From NCBI GenBank assembly GCA_013397455.1, contig VYZB01000531.1:268158-332157 (forward strand): DNA of 64,000 nucleotides, in the 5' to 3' direction. Shown one piece after another: positions 10,344 through 22,499 of the stretch (positions are counted from its first letter, which is position 1; every line of letters starts with the position of its first letter). The notes under the pieces are model-generated. The model was not told where the DNA came from, did not search any database, and was given only the letters and a program-made list of their open reading frames with translations. Made by a program: the position numbers and the translations under genes. The stretch comes from Crotophaga sulcirostris. Taxonomy: Eukaryota > Chordata > Aves > Cuculiformes > Crotophagidae.

Positions 10344-13300
10344 AAAACACCTGTATTTGAACACGTTTCCACTCATGCTGAGTGAAGCGATTGAGTTCAG
10401 GCTTGTCTCACTGTGACAGGGGAGAACATGTTCTATAATCACCACTCCGTCTCTCTCCTCCCACCTTTGGTTCCCAAGCTATAGGTACAGTCTTGGTATT
10501 TTCTGTTGGACCTTGTACACCACTCACTAGAAAGCTGTTCACACAACACTGTGATTACTTTGTCATATCACAGCAAATGCTGGGGAATTATATGCAACAG
10601 TTTACACACAGTCTATGACTCAACTGATGCATTCATAAAACACATCAAATCAAAACCAGCAGATCATGTAAACCCCTCCTGACAAATTTAAAAAGCTACT
10701 GCTCTTCCAACCTCCATCACCTACTTCAGATTTACTACGAATGCAGTTATCAGTCATAGTTTATAATATCTAGAATAGCAATGGGTTGTTATTTCAGCAG
10801 GCTTAACCGAGTTTAGTGCATGCTCCTTTCATTTAATGATATTAGCAATTGAACAGAAGAGGGTGGAGGGAAGGAAAAATAGTGTCTCAATACTTAAACA
10901 TTTCATGCCATCTCAAAGGGTGAATGCCAGTAGTAATGATTTTATAAAAAACATGAAGTTTCTGGTAGAGATGTTAGGCTTCTCTGTGTTTTTTGTTATT
11001 TACCAATTTAAAAAAAAAAATAACAATTTTTCAATAGAAGGAAGAAACAGGGAACGGCTAGTCAAACAAAGTTTCAGTAAAATATATAGAAGGGCAAAGA
11101 ATAAAAAAGACCTATAGCAATAGACTTCAGAAGGCTCAGTTACTATTGGAATCACCATGGCTAATGAAAGCAGAAAAGCTGAGCAAGGATAGTGTGCTTG
11201 CACCTGTCAAATAACCATCTCTGACACAGCCACAGAAGAGGGAAATTCAGAGACACATGAGAAAGCTAATGTACATTAAAGTGGATGTTTCAAGCATGCA
11301 CAACAGTATTCATTTCACTCCAGCTTTAAAAGCACTCCATACCCCCAAGGTAAAAAGCTCACAGCTACTGAACAAGGAAAGGAGGAAATTTTAGGTTGGT
11401 GTAATCTTTATGAAAATTTCTGAACATGTTTAAGCTTGAGAAAAACCTGCATCACTGAAGAGACCAGATTGAACCACACACAACAGAGACATAAAGGAAG
11501 AGATGATAAAACCCTGTTGAACTCTTATCTGGGTGTAACACACTTGCACACTCACAACTGAAAAGATAGGATGCTAGACAGGCTAGCATTTGTGACACAG
11601 GCATAAATTCGTAACAGCAACAAAATGCATTCAACTCCAGCTACCACTGTAATTTAAAATGCACTGCCCAGAAGAGGATTACCAAGTGTGTGCTCCACAT
11701 AAACCATCCCTGCATAAAATTAAGTTTCTTAAGTCAGAATAAAGTGACCTAACAGGACCTCCTTCACCTCTGCTGATGGTCAACAGCATCAATGGAGAAT
11801 GAGATTTAGCATGGAAATTCATAGATCAAACAGGACCACAAAGGAATCACCACCATCATGGACCATTACACTCGGCTCCTATTTCACTATAATATTCTGC
11901 ATTACATACAGCCTCCTGAAAGGTTTAAGCCACTACCCTTTGCAATGCACACAAAAAAAATCCAGAGGACAATAAAGCACTTACCCATAAAAAAGGAAAG
12001 TAACCTGTTTTCCAAGTGCAGGTGAGAAAAATAATCTTATTGTCACTGCTTCTCTTGATTATAGTCAGCAGCAAATGAAAAATCAACCTGAGATCCAATT
12101 CACAAGTACAATTATCATTTCCTACCTAAAGACATGAGATTCTAGCTCGGGCTTCCGCTTGTGTCAGCTAGGATCAACCTTTGACAGTTCTCACTTTGGC
12201 TACCTAGGAGATACTCATTCTCCAAGCCAAAAGAATTTTTACTTAACTGCTGTTTAGGTGGGAATCAGTGGAATGTCTTAAATGCAGATAATCCAGTGTT
12301 TGAAGTGGTCCTCCAATTCAACCAACTAAGCTACAAATCAGGGACAGCCACTGTCTTATTCTCCCTGTAGGGTTTCTACCTGCAAACAGATTTTTCATTA
12401 AAAAAGGTCTTATGCTAAGGAAGACTACAAATAAGTAGGGCAACAAGATTCCCCAGTTGGAAATGTCACAAATTCACCAATGATTCTAAATAGACAGTCT
12501 GAAAATAGCTTCTTCTCAGACCACATACTTCAAGGGAAAAATCACAACAAAATGACTTTACAGTAACTTATTTACAAGATATAAAAGCAACAACTGAACA
12601 TCTATTTTCATTCCAATATTTTAATTCATGTTTTTCATTTCCCATTTCCAGTGGAGAGTTCAGCATCAAAATCCACAGAAAACATGAACTGATTTAGTTT
12701 TCATTTTTACGTACTTTCAAGGGTGTTCCCAGCTCTTACTCCTATGCCAAAACATTCATTTTTACTACCGATTTCCATGGTGAGTTTCAAGCACCTTGGA
12801 AAATAAATCCATGAAAGATAAGAGAGAAAATAAGACAAGACTTAGATAAATAACAACACAGGGGAGAGCTGTGCAGAGAGATGCATCCTTCCCATCACTC
12901 TCTAAAACCTCTCCAGTCCCAAGTAGCTACAGAACCACGGAATTCCATTTGTTATGAGATGAAGGCTCAACTTTCCACCCAGCAAGCGGGTCTAGTCTGG
13001 AACCAGTACTTCTCTTCTGAGAAACAGAAGACTGTTCACAAGGTCCTGATGTCATATATTAAGTTTTCTGTTTACTATATTTTAAGTGTTTAAATAAGTT
13101 TTGCAAACAATTCCTCCCTTAAAAGAACAATAAGCCCAACAGAATGCCTAAATTCAAGCTATTAATGTTGTGGAAATTCAGAGTTATAAATCTGCATTTA
13201 AAACCAGAGTACATTAGAACATCACCTCCCTAACTTCATGCTATGAAAATAAAAGGAGGGGTGCATTTCTGAGAAGAAATCCCTATCCATTCAATCCATA

Positions 13301-13390
13301 ACCTTTTGACTGTTTTCATCTTTTGACCATGTGTTCCTAGAACTAAAATTGTACATATCAGCATGGTTTTTTGTATTTAGAAACTTCACA
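10344..13390. other. Unique AT-rich DNA, no gene seen
   Basis: About 3 kb with only short A-runs (for example near 11010). No repeat family or exon is recognised. The first 100 bases may be more of the mariner element interrupted by the CR1. Confidence 0.4.
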
Positions 13391-13395
13391 AAGCC

Positions 13396-13401
13396 TTTAT
13401 T
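13396..13401 (-). promoter_or_regulatory. Candidate poly(A) signal, minus strand
   Basis: The minus strand reads AATAAA in the context CGCAATAAAGGCTTTGTGAA, followed by a GT/T-rich stretch as expected downstream of a cleavage site. It lies about 800 bp downstream of the candidate terminal exon at 14210-14490. AATAAA is frequent by chance in AT-rich DNA, so the call depends on that pairing. Confidence 0.25.
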
Positions 13402-13827
13402 GCGAGTTTTAGTCCACAGAACAGCAGATTAAAAAGCTTTCCATCTTGGGGGTGATGATTTTGAATATTAAATGTATGCGGTATCTGGAAATCCCCTTGA
13501 TCCAGTAATGGAAGATGAGGACTTAAAACCGGCTCACCACTGGTGATCATGTGGTTTATAAAGACTACACTTACCACATTCCATGTATCCCCACCACACA
13601 CACTAAAAAAAATCTAAACTGAACAAAAACTGAGAATGAAGGGAGCAACACTCAAAAATTCTTGCAGCACAAGACCTAATTCTGATCTGCTTGCCATGTT
13701 CTACTAACGGCTGCAGTAGCAGTTACGTGCTGACATAAAATATTCATCTATGGAATAAGTCAATATACATTTTGTGCATTATGGTATCAAACCTCCTTTA
13801 AATAGTTATTCCACTATCAACACCATT

Positions 13828-13879
13828 AAAATACATAAAAATACATAAATGTACATAAATTAAAATACATAAAACATAC
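13828..13879. repeat. Short AT-rich tandem repeat (ATACATAAA)n
   Basis: About five imperfect copies of ATACATAAA run in tandem, with one GTACATAAA variant. This is a simple-sequence tract. Confidence 0.8.
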
Positions 13880-14209
13880 TAAAATGAATGTGACTTCATT
13901 TTCTTCAAATTCATTGAAGGAAACAGCATATTATGGTAAGCTAATCTCCAAGTAAAATATGTTTTTGTTTTCCTTTAAGAACTAATGTTGTATAATATGA
14001 ATTAGGACATGGAAGTGGATCTTCCTACAACAATATTTTACCATGTTTTCCACTTATCAAAGAAAAAGTAAACAGAATAATTTACCACACACACCCTGCT
14101 TTTTTTTCCATCTCTTTTTTTTATAAATGGGTTTTACTTTGCTTACCATCCAGTGCAAACATCTTGTTTGGCTCTGACCTCTTACAAACTGATACAGCTT
14201 TTAACCAAA

Positions 14210-14490
14210 TTAAAACTTTCTTCTTGGAGAGTTACTAGCCAATGCACACAAGAGCAACAACACAAGTGGCTTTTCAAATCCATTCAATATTGACATGTAA
14301 GCCATCCTATCAAAGCCATATATGGCCAAGTTTTCTGTAACATCAGGTTTCTTGTATCTTAATATGACGCAGAAAAAACACTGAATCATGGTAGACAGGT
14401 GAAAATCAGCTTCCTTGGCCATTTTGGTCTTAGCAAACTCCAAGTAATCAAACGCCATTAACTCAAAATGTCTTTTAATCAATGGGATTT
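14210..14490 (-). CDS. Candidate terminal exon, unidentified protein
   Basis: A minus-strand open stretch of 92 codons runs from a strong-looking splice acceptor (GTGATTATCTTTGCAG, AG at 14491-14492) to TAA at 14210. The reading starts IPLIKRHFELMAFDYLEF and includes ILRYKKPDVTENLAIYGF. It is one of the longest uninterrupted frames outside transposons. It has a protein-like mix of acidic, basic and hydrophobic residues, but no domain that I recognise. A poly(A) signal lies about 800 bp downstream. No internal donor of good quality is seen, so it fits a last exon. It may equally be a chance frame in AT-rich DNA, or a decayed retrocopy. No upstream exons were identified. Confidence 0.25.
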
Positions 14491-14492
14491 CT

Positions 14493-17400
14493 GCAAAGAT
14501 AATCACATAACATTTAAAGTCAACCAAAAGAAATTTTCAGAAATTTTAGCTTTTGTTTTCCTTGCAGTGTATGCATGAAGAAAAGGGCTTGAAGCGTTCC
14601 TTACTATTCATGTTCTTCACTGGCTGTAATTCCACCAGTGACTATGGTTACTTTCTGCTACGAATGGGGTATCGTTCCATCAGTTAACCAACATCCCATA
14701 TGAAGAGGTCACTGAATTTCTTAAGCATAAATTTATTCTCTTACCATTCACTTACATATAGAACAGCCAGTTGCACTGCCACATTGCCAAAAGAAAGAAG
14801 GGAAATCATTGTAGACTGAGAGATTCATTCCTGAATCAGGCCAGCATGAATGAATTGAAAACATTTCCTCGGGGGAATCTCCTTTCACAGTTAAGAAACC
14901 AAGAATGTTTCCAAAACACCTGTTCTGTCTGATTAGTAAGTAGTTACCAATCCAGTTTAATCAGTTGTACAGCCAGGCATAATTAGTCTAACTATACAGA
15001 GGCATAATACTTTTTAAAAAAATTCTACAATCAAAAGCTAATTAAGATCTTTAGCTATGGTATTTGATACCACAATTGATAAAAGCTATTTGACAGCAGC
15101 ATCAGTGAAATAAGGAAAATGGAGACATGGCAGAAGAGGACTTAATGCAGTGTTAATTCTTAAAAACACAACAGTTACAAGCTTCTGGCTGACAGGTTTG
15201 ATTATAATAATGCTTTATAAATATTTAGATTCAACCATATAATAAGAACAAAACAGTCTTGCTAACAATCTAGCCTTCTCTTAAGATTTGCACCTATGAT
15301 GAAAAGCGTATCCTACATGACTTAAGTGACTTTACTCCATTTAACCTTGTCCTTGGACATATCTAATATAAACTGACATGCTGTTTTAATTATAGGTTGC
15401 TTTGAAAGTTCACTAAAGGCATTTTTCAAACATGGGGAATAGCAGGACAAAATTCCATTAGCAACCTTTTAATATTACAAGTACCATTTCCAGATGAGCA
15501 GTCAAAGCCAGAGACACATTTAGAATAGTGATGTGTTCAACGTCAAAATAACTCCAGCAGATAAAGAATCTGGAGCAAGATTTATCAACATTTTCCCCAA
15601 GCAAACAAGTTCTCTACTCAAAGCAGTATAGAAATACTAATGCAGTTACGAAGTTACACTAGTAATAGTTTTTCCTTGGGCTTTTTGCCATGTCTTACAA
15701 GTATTAAGATGAAAGAAAGTTAAGTCATCTTCTCAGCTATTTGTTCTCATACCAATGAAAGGCATGGCCCTTTTTCCTATGGCTTAGAGAACTCATTTAT
15801 TTTACGATCATATTCTCCCGTCTCCCTGGAAACCGTTTAAAAATAGTCAACAGCTGTAACGGTCAGGTTAGTCTCCTGGCTGTTAATTACAGTGTTTACT
15901 TGGAGCTTCAACATTCACACATCACATTTATTTTTCAGCTTGATTTCTCTATTCACAAACACAGTCACAGCTGTATTTCACATTTCATGCATTCTCTAAA
16001 GAGAATATTACACTAATATATAAAGGCTGCAGATCAAAGTTTTTAATTGCCGTAGGTGTTTTTATGTCATTATACACATAACAAAGAAAATTAAACAGAA
16101 CCTTACCTCAAAATTAAACTTCATTTAAAAGAAAATAAGTTTGTCTGAAAATACTGCTTGACCATGTGGAATGTTTCCAGTAACCAGGTCTGTAACACAA
16201 GATACAAACAAGTTACTTTCTTATCCCCAATCCATTAATTTCTAGTTTTACCTTCTGCCAACACATTGGAAAGGAAGTATCACAGGAAGGTATGAGTTTC
16301 CTTTTCGCTTTGGGAGTCAGAATTTGCCTTGCCAAAAAGAAAAGCTTTGAGTTCAAGAAAATAAAATTCAATCCAGGCTTCCAAAGTACTCACACTTAAA
16401 AGGTCATAATAAATGAACTCTGACTTTATATAGGTAAATATCTTGAAATTGTCTAATCACTTAACAAAAAACTTACAGCACAAGTCTGGGTGTATACATA
16501 AATTAAGCAATCACATTGACATCTCAAAGATATCTATTTTGCCTTAACTGTGCTTTTCCATGATTTACAGTCTCTGTGAGGAGTAACTTAGTAGTAAACA
16601 GTGCAGTACAAGCCTATCCAGGCAATTTCCCTTTACAGTGAACCCTTGTGAGAGTATGATTGCAGAAAAATAAGAATAGGATTAATAGTTCTGTTTTGTT
16701 TTTAAAAGATAACAGAAACTGTTTCACGATTTTTGTTGTCTTGAGGCTGTGAGTTTTCTTTGGGTGTTTTTAGGTTTCGTGTTTTAGACTTTGTTTTCTT
16801 TTTTTCCTAGTTTTTGCTCTAAACAAAAGCCAATGTAGCATCCAGGTTTAATACCTCATGAAGAGAGGCAAATTGATTTGAACACCAAAATAAACTGAAA
16901 TTTATCAATTCCAGCCCCCTGACCCCCTTAGCACTATGAAATAAAACCCAATTTCTGTTCAAGTATCTCAAAGTTTAGAGGACTGATCACTTTTCCAGGC
17001 ACAATAATACGTCTGTACAAACAAAAGATAGCCCAGATCTTGGTCCTAGCAAAGGCCTGTGTCTGTTCTGCATGTGCAGAACGTAGTTATGCAAGGCTTT
17101 TATCCCACTTTTAGATCTCTTGGAGCACTCTCTTACTGCAACCAAAAAAATCAGATGAAGTTCTGATCCACAACAGCCATCCAAATTTGAAACTGGTTCA
17201 GGTATTGATTTAGGAAGACCAGGAAGTTAAACAATAAAGTTACACATGTATACAGCCACATAAGGAATGTCTCTTAGCTGAGAGCAACGAAGAACTCTTG
17301 CAAATCTTAACCAACCAAAGATGTCAAAAACATTTTCAATAGAATAAATTCATTGTAGGATATTCTTCTTGTTTGGGTTGGTTTAGAAAAGATTTTTTTC

Positions 17401-17784
17401 TTCGATTCAGTGGACTTACGTCAGCCCTACACCGACACAACTACTAACTGCAGTTTAACACATTTACTGCAGGTCAGAGTAGGTGCAGTCTACATTAGGA
17501 CAACTACTTCAGCATCCAGTGGATCGCCTCCACCTGCATTAAAATTGGCTTTGTAGTAGTTTGCTACTTTGAAATTTTGGCCAATAATCCACACTCATTC
17601 AACTTTTCAACACCTACCATGTCTCCAGTAACGCATGAAGGACGTACAATTAAGTTTAATTAAACTAGCATGACACAAGCTTGCACCTCATGGATTTTCT
17701 GCTAAAATTTAATGTCAGGACAAAAGCAAATTCAGTGCACAGGATGTCTGCAGATCTAAAGCGTTCCCTTAGGTGGTTGTATCA
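14493..17784. other. Unique AT-rich DNA, no gene seen
   Basis: No recognisable repeat, RNA gene or exon in about 3.3 kb. Confidence 0.45.
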
Positions 17785-18024
17785 GTGAAGAAAGGTATCA
17801 AAGTTGCAAGTGACTGAAATACTTCACAATTGCATTTGAAACCAGTTTTAGGAGTATCATGCTAAAGTCTTGCTCAGGACAGCCCACGAGTTTGCCAGGC
17901 ACCCTGCTTCCTGGAAGCCACTATTTACTTCTCCATACTTGCATATATTTTAGATTTCTAAAATTGCTTTCAAATGCAATTGTGAAACATTTCAGCCACT
18001 TGCAACTTTGATACCTTTCTTCAC
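17785..18024. repeat. 66-bp inverted repeat with 108-bp spacer
   Basis: The left arm, 17785-17850, begins GTGAAGAAAGGTATCAAAG. It is matched by the reverse complement of the right arm, 17959-18024, at about 61 of 66 positions with no gaps. Similarity drops sharply outside the arms and towards the spacer. Transcribed from either strand it would form a long, nearly perfect hairpin. The spacer (17851-17958) shows no coding or repeat signature. It could be a foldback or miniature transposable element, an inverted local duplication, or the source of a structured RNA. I do not recognise the family. Confidence 0.9.
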
Positions 18025-20015
18025 TTCCAGTCCTTTGTTGATCAAGATAACAGAAGCTCTTTCGAATCCCCAAGTTCTGAGAGCATCAAGTAGTAGCTGG
18101 AAGCATCTTCATCTCTACTCAGGGCCCTCATCAATTAAAGCTGACAGTAACTTAACTTGTACCAAAAACTGAACGTCTGAAGAACATACCAAGTGTAGGG
18201 GACAACAAAACTTGATATAGCAGAGAATGAAGTGATCATCCCAGTACTGTTTCTTTGTAGTTACACCTGACAAAGGCCCCCAAATAAATTTTCCAGTTCA
18301 ATACATGCTGTCCATTTACCATCACTGTGATTTAAATAGTTGGGAAACTGCTTTGAAATCTGTTGTTTTCAGATGCAGTTCTGTAACAGAATTGTTGCTT
18401 AAAATAAAAAAACAGCTCTTTTTCACACTATCAACAAAATATGGTGAACTAGAAATCTATTTTTCTGTAGTTTATCAGAAGTGTTAATCAGTACAGTGAC
18501 TGGGAAAGAAGGAAGCAAAGGAAACTGATCTCTTAACACTTTACATCAAGGGAAGGAACAAAACAATACATTTACACATACTACCAGAGCAACCTAATGA
18601 GTAGAATACCATGTTTCAAAATTACAACTTCATTTAAAAAAATAGATTTTCAGTTATTTGGATATTTAACAGTAGAAAAATTAACATATCTTGTAGAGTC
18701 AGAGAAAAAAACAAAAATGCTTATACTACGCTACATTTTTGGGCTAGCTTGAACAAATGTGACTGTGGAAAGAACATTCATTATTCAAGTGGGTTAATTA
18801 CTGCTGAAGTGGCCCTATATTTTTTTACTTACCAACTGGCACTAAAGACAGCCTAAAAACTATTAATCACTGTTCGTTTATTCTATTGTCCTCACTTCCT
18901 GGAATGCCGTCAGAGATGGAACTCAACTGCCCAAAAGCCCAGTCAGCAAACCAGCTGCCCTGAACCCTGGATTTGTTTACAGCATGAGCCAGTTCTTAAC
19001 CTATTGTAGGGTGGAAGCAATGAATGCACAAAAGCACCTAATTCTGGAAGTTTACACAAAATTCAACAGGGTTTTCTGAACGTTTGGAGTATTTTTTTAG
19101 CATAAGCCCCTCCCTCGCCTTTTTTCTTCTTAGCTGCAGCTACATCCCTATGAAGTGTTTCTGGTGCAAATGCTAGTGATGTTATTTACAGACCAAGAAT
19201 GTTGAATAAAGAAAATTGCTGAAGCAGAATAAGCTTTTTCAATTTCATTGCAGAACCCTACACTGTGAACTAGAGGTAAACTAGAGTTTTGCCCTTTATA
19301 GATACTTCCTAGGTATTCTGCACTCTCAAAATTCGTAGTGATAACAGTTTAATTCAGTAGTAGTTGGTTTACAGACTCACTGAGAACTCAAGGACAAATT
19401 TCAGCAACCTCTTATACCATTTTTTTTGAATGTGTAAAATATTTCTGCCCCATGTATTTCCTTTGGGTTTATGTGCATTTTCCTACACTGTGTTATATGG
19501 GGGAAGAGTTGTTTGGTTTTTTTCCCCAGTGTTTTGGTATATTTGTTTATTTATTTATTTTCTTATTGTTGTTAGCCAAGCATTGCTGTAAAAAGCCAAA
19601 GTAAATCAAAACACACGATCCATTACACAAAGCATTGATTCGTACATTTCAATCCTGCTGGTATTCACCACTACACTTCTGTACCATCCTTACTAAGTGA
19701 ATCTGCTAACAGCGTTACATTTCAGCTATAAACAACTGCATCGTTCCTTCTCCTCCGCCTTCGGAAGTTTATTCTATGATATATATTCAAAACTTTTATG
19801 TTCCTTGCACACAACAAAGACGTCGAATGGCCGTTTTAAGCTGGTAGTAATTTAGATTTTTGCAGTGTGTGACTTTTTTAAGTCTTAGTTCCTACACTTA
19901 TCTTTCTTTTGTTACTTTCTTAAAGACTACAAAAGAGTAAATTACTAAACAGATATGAAATACACAATATTATGAGCCACAGATATTTCAAGCATCATCT
20001 TTAGAGGCTGATTCG
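18025..20015. other. Unique AT-rich DNA, no gene seen
   Basis: Contains a short TTTA microsatellite at about 19544-19561. No exon or repeat family is recognised. Confidence 0.45.
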
Positions 20016-20493
20016 TAGAATCATAGAATGGTTTGGGTTGGAAGGGACATCAAAGCCCACCCAGTACCACCCCCTGCCATGGGCAGGGACACCTCCCACT
20101 GGATCAGGGGGCTCAAAGCCCCATCCAACCTGGCCTTCAACACCTTCAGGGATGGGGCAGCCACCACTGCTCTGGGCAACCTGGGCCAGGGCCTCACCAC
20201 CCTCACAGCAAAACATTTCTTCTAATAGCTCATCTAAATCTCCCAGTTTTCATCTTAAAACTGTTCCCCCCGATCCCATCCCTGCACTCTCTGATCAAGA
20301 GCCCCTGCCCAGCTTTCCTCTAGGTCCCCCTTCGGCACTGGAGGCTGCTTTAAGCTCTCCCCAGAGCCTTCTCTTTTCCAGGCTGAACAACTCCAAGTCT
20401 CTCGGCCTGTCCTCATATGGGAGGTGCTCCAGCCCTTGGATCATCTTTGTGCCTTCCTCTGCACTTGCTTCAACAGATTCGCGTCTTTCCTGA
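20016..20493 (-). mobile_element. Old CR1 LINE 3' end
   Basis: This minus-strand CR1 of about 480 bp has its 3' terminus at the left (TAGAATCATAGAATGG, then GTTTGGGTTGGAAGGGAC). It runs back through the 3' UTR and the C-terminal ORF region ([19 protein letters not shown]) before 5' truncation near 20493. It is the same subfamily as the long copy at 6.6-8.4 kb. Stops and frameshifts make it non-functional. Confidence 0.95.
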
Positions 20494-22214
20494 GTCAAGG
20501 AATCCCTGGTACCAGTACCATCTCTATAAAATAGGGCTGAATTCTGCCAAAGAGATTTAAGGAGAGGATGAAGAAATATGGCCCATGCAGGCCCTCACAG
20601 TACACTGCAAAGAACACATTCAGCAGGGCCCAATATCATTCACAAACTATATCCATAAGCAGATTCCCTTCAAAAGTCTTCTCAATAACTTATTATTTTG
20701 ATTCCTTCGCATCCTGAACCTGGATTTCAGCTGTATATACTAAAAATATCCACAGGATTACAGCTCCTATCCTAGTTTTATCCTGCTTCCTCTGTCCTCT
20801 TCTTCAGATATCTCTCCACTCAGCACAACAAGTGATGCATTCTGTAAAACAGCATTCTGAGAGCATACCCACACTGTGGTATTTGCTCATCACAGTATTA
20901 CAGTATTACAGGGTTGGAAAGGACCTCTGAGATCATCGAGTCCAACCCCACGTGGGAGGGTATGCAACAGGCTTAAGCAGAACACACTGCACTCACTGAC
21001 GGTTTAGTAACACTGCAGAGTTTGCAATGGAATTGCTTTCAGTCAACTCAGTACAGCAAACAGGTAGCCTGGGAAGTGAAGCAGGAAGCATCTTAATCAG
21101 GCAAAGACGATCGACTGACCAGTACCTAACATAAGAATTTTATTTTAGTACACCTGAGTGTGCTAGTACAAACACGATTTAAGTAGGATATATGAATATT
21201 TAGAAGAATAATTGGTAAAACCTAATCCTGTTATAATACAAAGTTTATTTCTGATATACTGCTTGATATGATTTCTGCCTTCACAGACTAGGGTCTTCAG
21301 CACTTTATATAAAAACCACACACATGAACACTAAAGAGGAATAATTAAAAAGTCTGCCTTGCAATGAAGGCTACAACCAGGCTTCTAGATCTGGTTTCCC
21401 ATTCTTATTCATGTAAAAATTCTGAGTTACATTCTGCTAGCAAATGCAGCATTCATACATCATCAGGCCTACTGGTAACAAGATAATAAAACGTTAAGGA
21501 AAAGATATTACAAACTTAAGTCAGTTCAGATTTTAATTGATTATTTGGAAGTAACATGCATTTCAAGTTCTGTTTCAGAAATAAGACAGTATTCAGCTCA
21601 ACAGCACTGGCAGGCATCTTAAGTGAAGAAATGGTGGGGTAAGACACCACCAAAAAATATACTTCAAAGCTACAGTAACTGTAAGGTTGTCTGGACATTT
21701 ACTGGAAATAGCCATAAGCCTGCGTAACACCGAGCTAACATATACATTTACTTTTCAAACTGATATTAAAAACCAACAGTAATGTTTTTGTGTAGTAAAT
21801 CAATATAGGATTTTTCACAATCAAAGAAATTTTATCCCATTAAATATTCTTGTATTGTTACAAATATTTTTGCAGGTGATTTCTGAGAACAGGTATGCTG
21901 TCTCCTCCTAAAGCATGGCACAACTCACACACAAAACCAGCAGGATTAACAACACACTGAGTTTATGTAACTTAGGTAAAAGCACGGGCTAACTGCAGCT
22001 ACGCCTGGGTTTTCCTTTCTTGAGAGCAGATGGACTCAACCAAGGGAAGTAACACAGCACCAGCTGCCAGGGATCAGGGGCATCCAGCGTGGTGTTCGAA
22101 GACCAAGCATATGGCATATGCATAAGCATGGGCATATGTACTCCATGCCAGGACAAGTACATGGAGAGTCCATCGTGGAAACGTATTCAGAGAAAGACAG
22201 TCATGCCCTCCTAT
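20494..22214. other. Mostly unique DNA with one short CR1 tail
   Basis: Apart from the 58-bp CR1 tail annotated separately at 20891-20948, I see no exon or repeat. Around 22095-22137 there are several GCATATG-type near-palindromic words, without a recognisable function. Confidence 0.45.
20891..20948 (-). mobile_element. Very short young CR1 3' tail
   Basis: About 58 bp matches the end of the young CR1 type on the minus strand: two ATACTGTG-type units, then GGTTGGAAAGGACCTCTGAG and ATCATCGAGTCCAACC on the plus strand. The copy is 5'-truncated almost to its tail. Confidence 0.9.
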
Positions 22215-22499
22215 ATGGACTCAAGCTTCGTCAGGGAAAGTTTAGTTTCGTCAGGGAAAGTTTAGGCTTGATATTAGGAAAAAGTTCTTCCTTGAAAGGG
22301 TGATTGGCCATTGGAATGCGCTGCCCGGGGAGGTGGTGGAGTCACTGTCCCCGGAGGTGTTTAAGAGGAAATTGGATGAGGCACTCAGTGCCATGGTTTA
22401 GATGATGGGTTGGTGTTGGTGTTGGGTTATAGGTTGGACTCAATGATCTCAGAGGTCCTTTCCAACCTTGTAATACTGTGATACTGTGATATACTGTGA
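22215..22499 (+). mobile_element. Young CR1 LINE 3' end with 20-bp internal duplication
   Basis: This plus-strand CR1 of about 285 bp begins in the [10 protein letters not shown] region and ends with three ATACTGTGA units. A 20-bp segment containing CGTCAGGGAAAGTTTAG occurs twice in tandem (22226-22245 and 22246-22265), which shifts the ORF frame. The remainder matches sister copies closely, including the GTTGGT-rich 3' UTR. Confidence 0.93.

Noticed and set aside
10836..11117. 93-residue Lys/Asn-rich plus-strand frame
   Set aside because: The composition follows the AT-rich DNA, with no domain or splice support.
20028..20498. Several overlapping frames of 61-151 residues on both strands, including a Pro/Ser-rich one
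   Set aside because: They are alternative-frame and antisense readings of a CR1 3' end; similar frames recur at 6629-6916 and 62895-63212.
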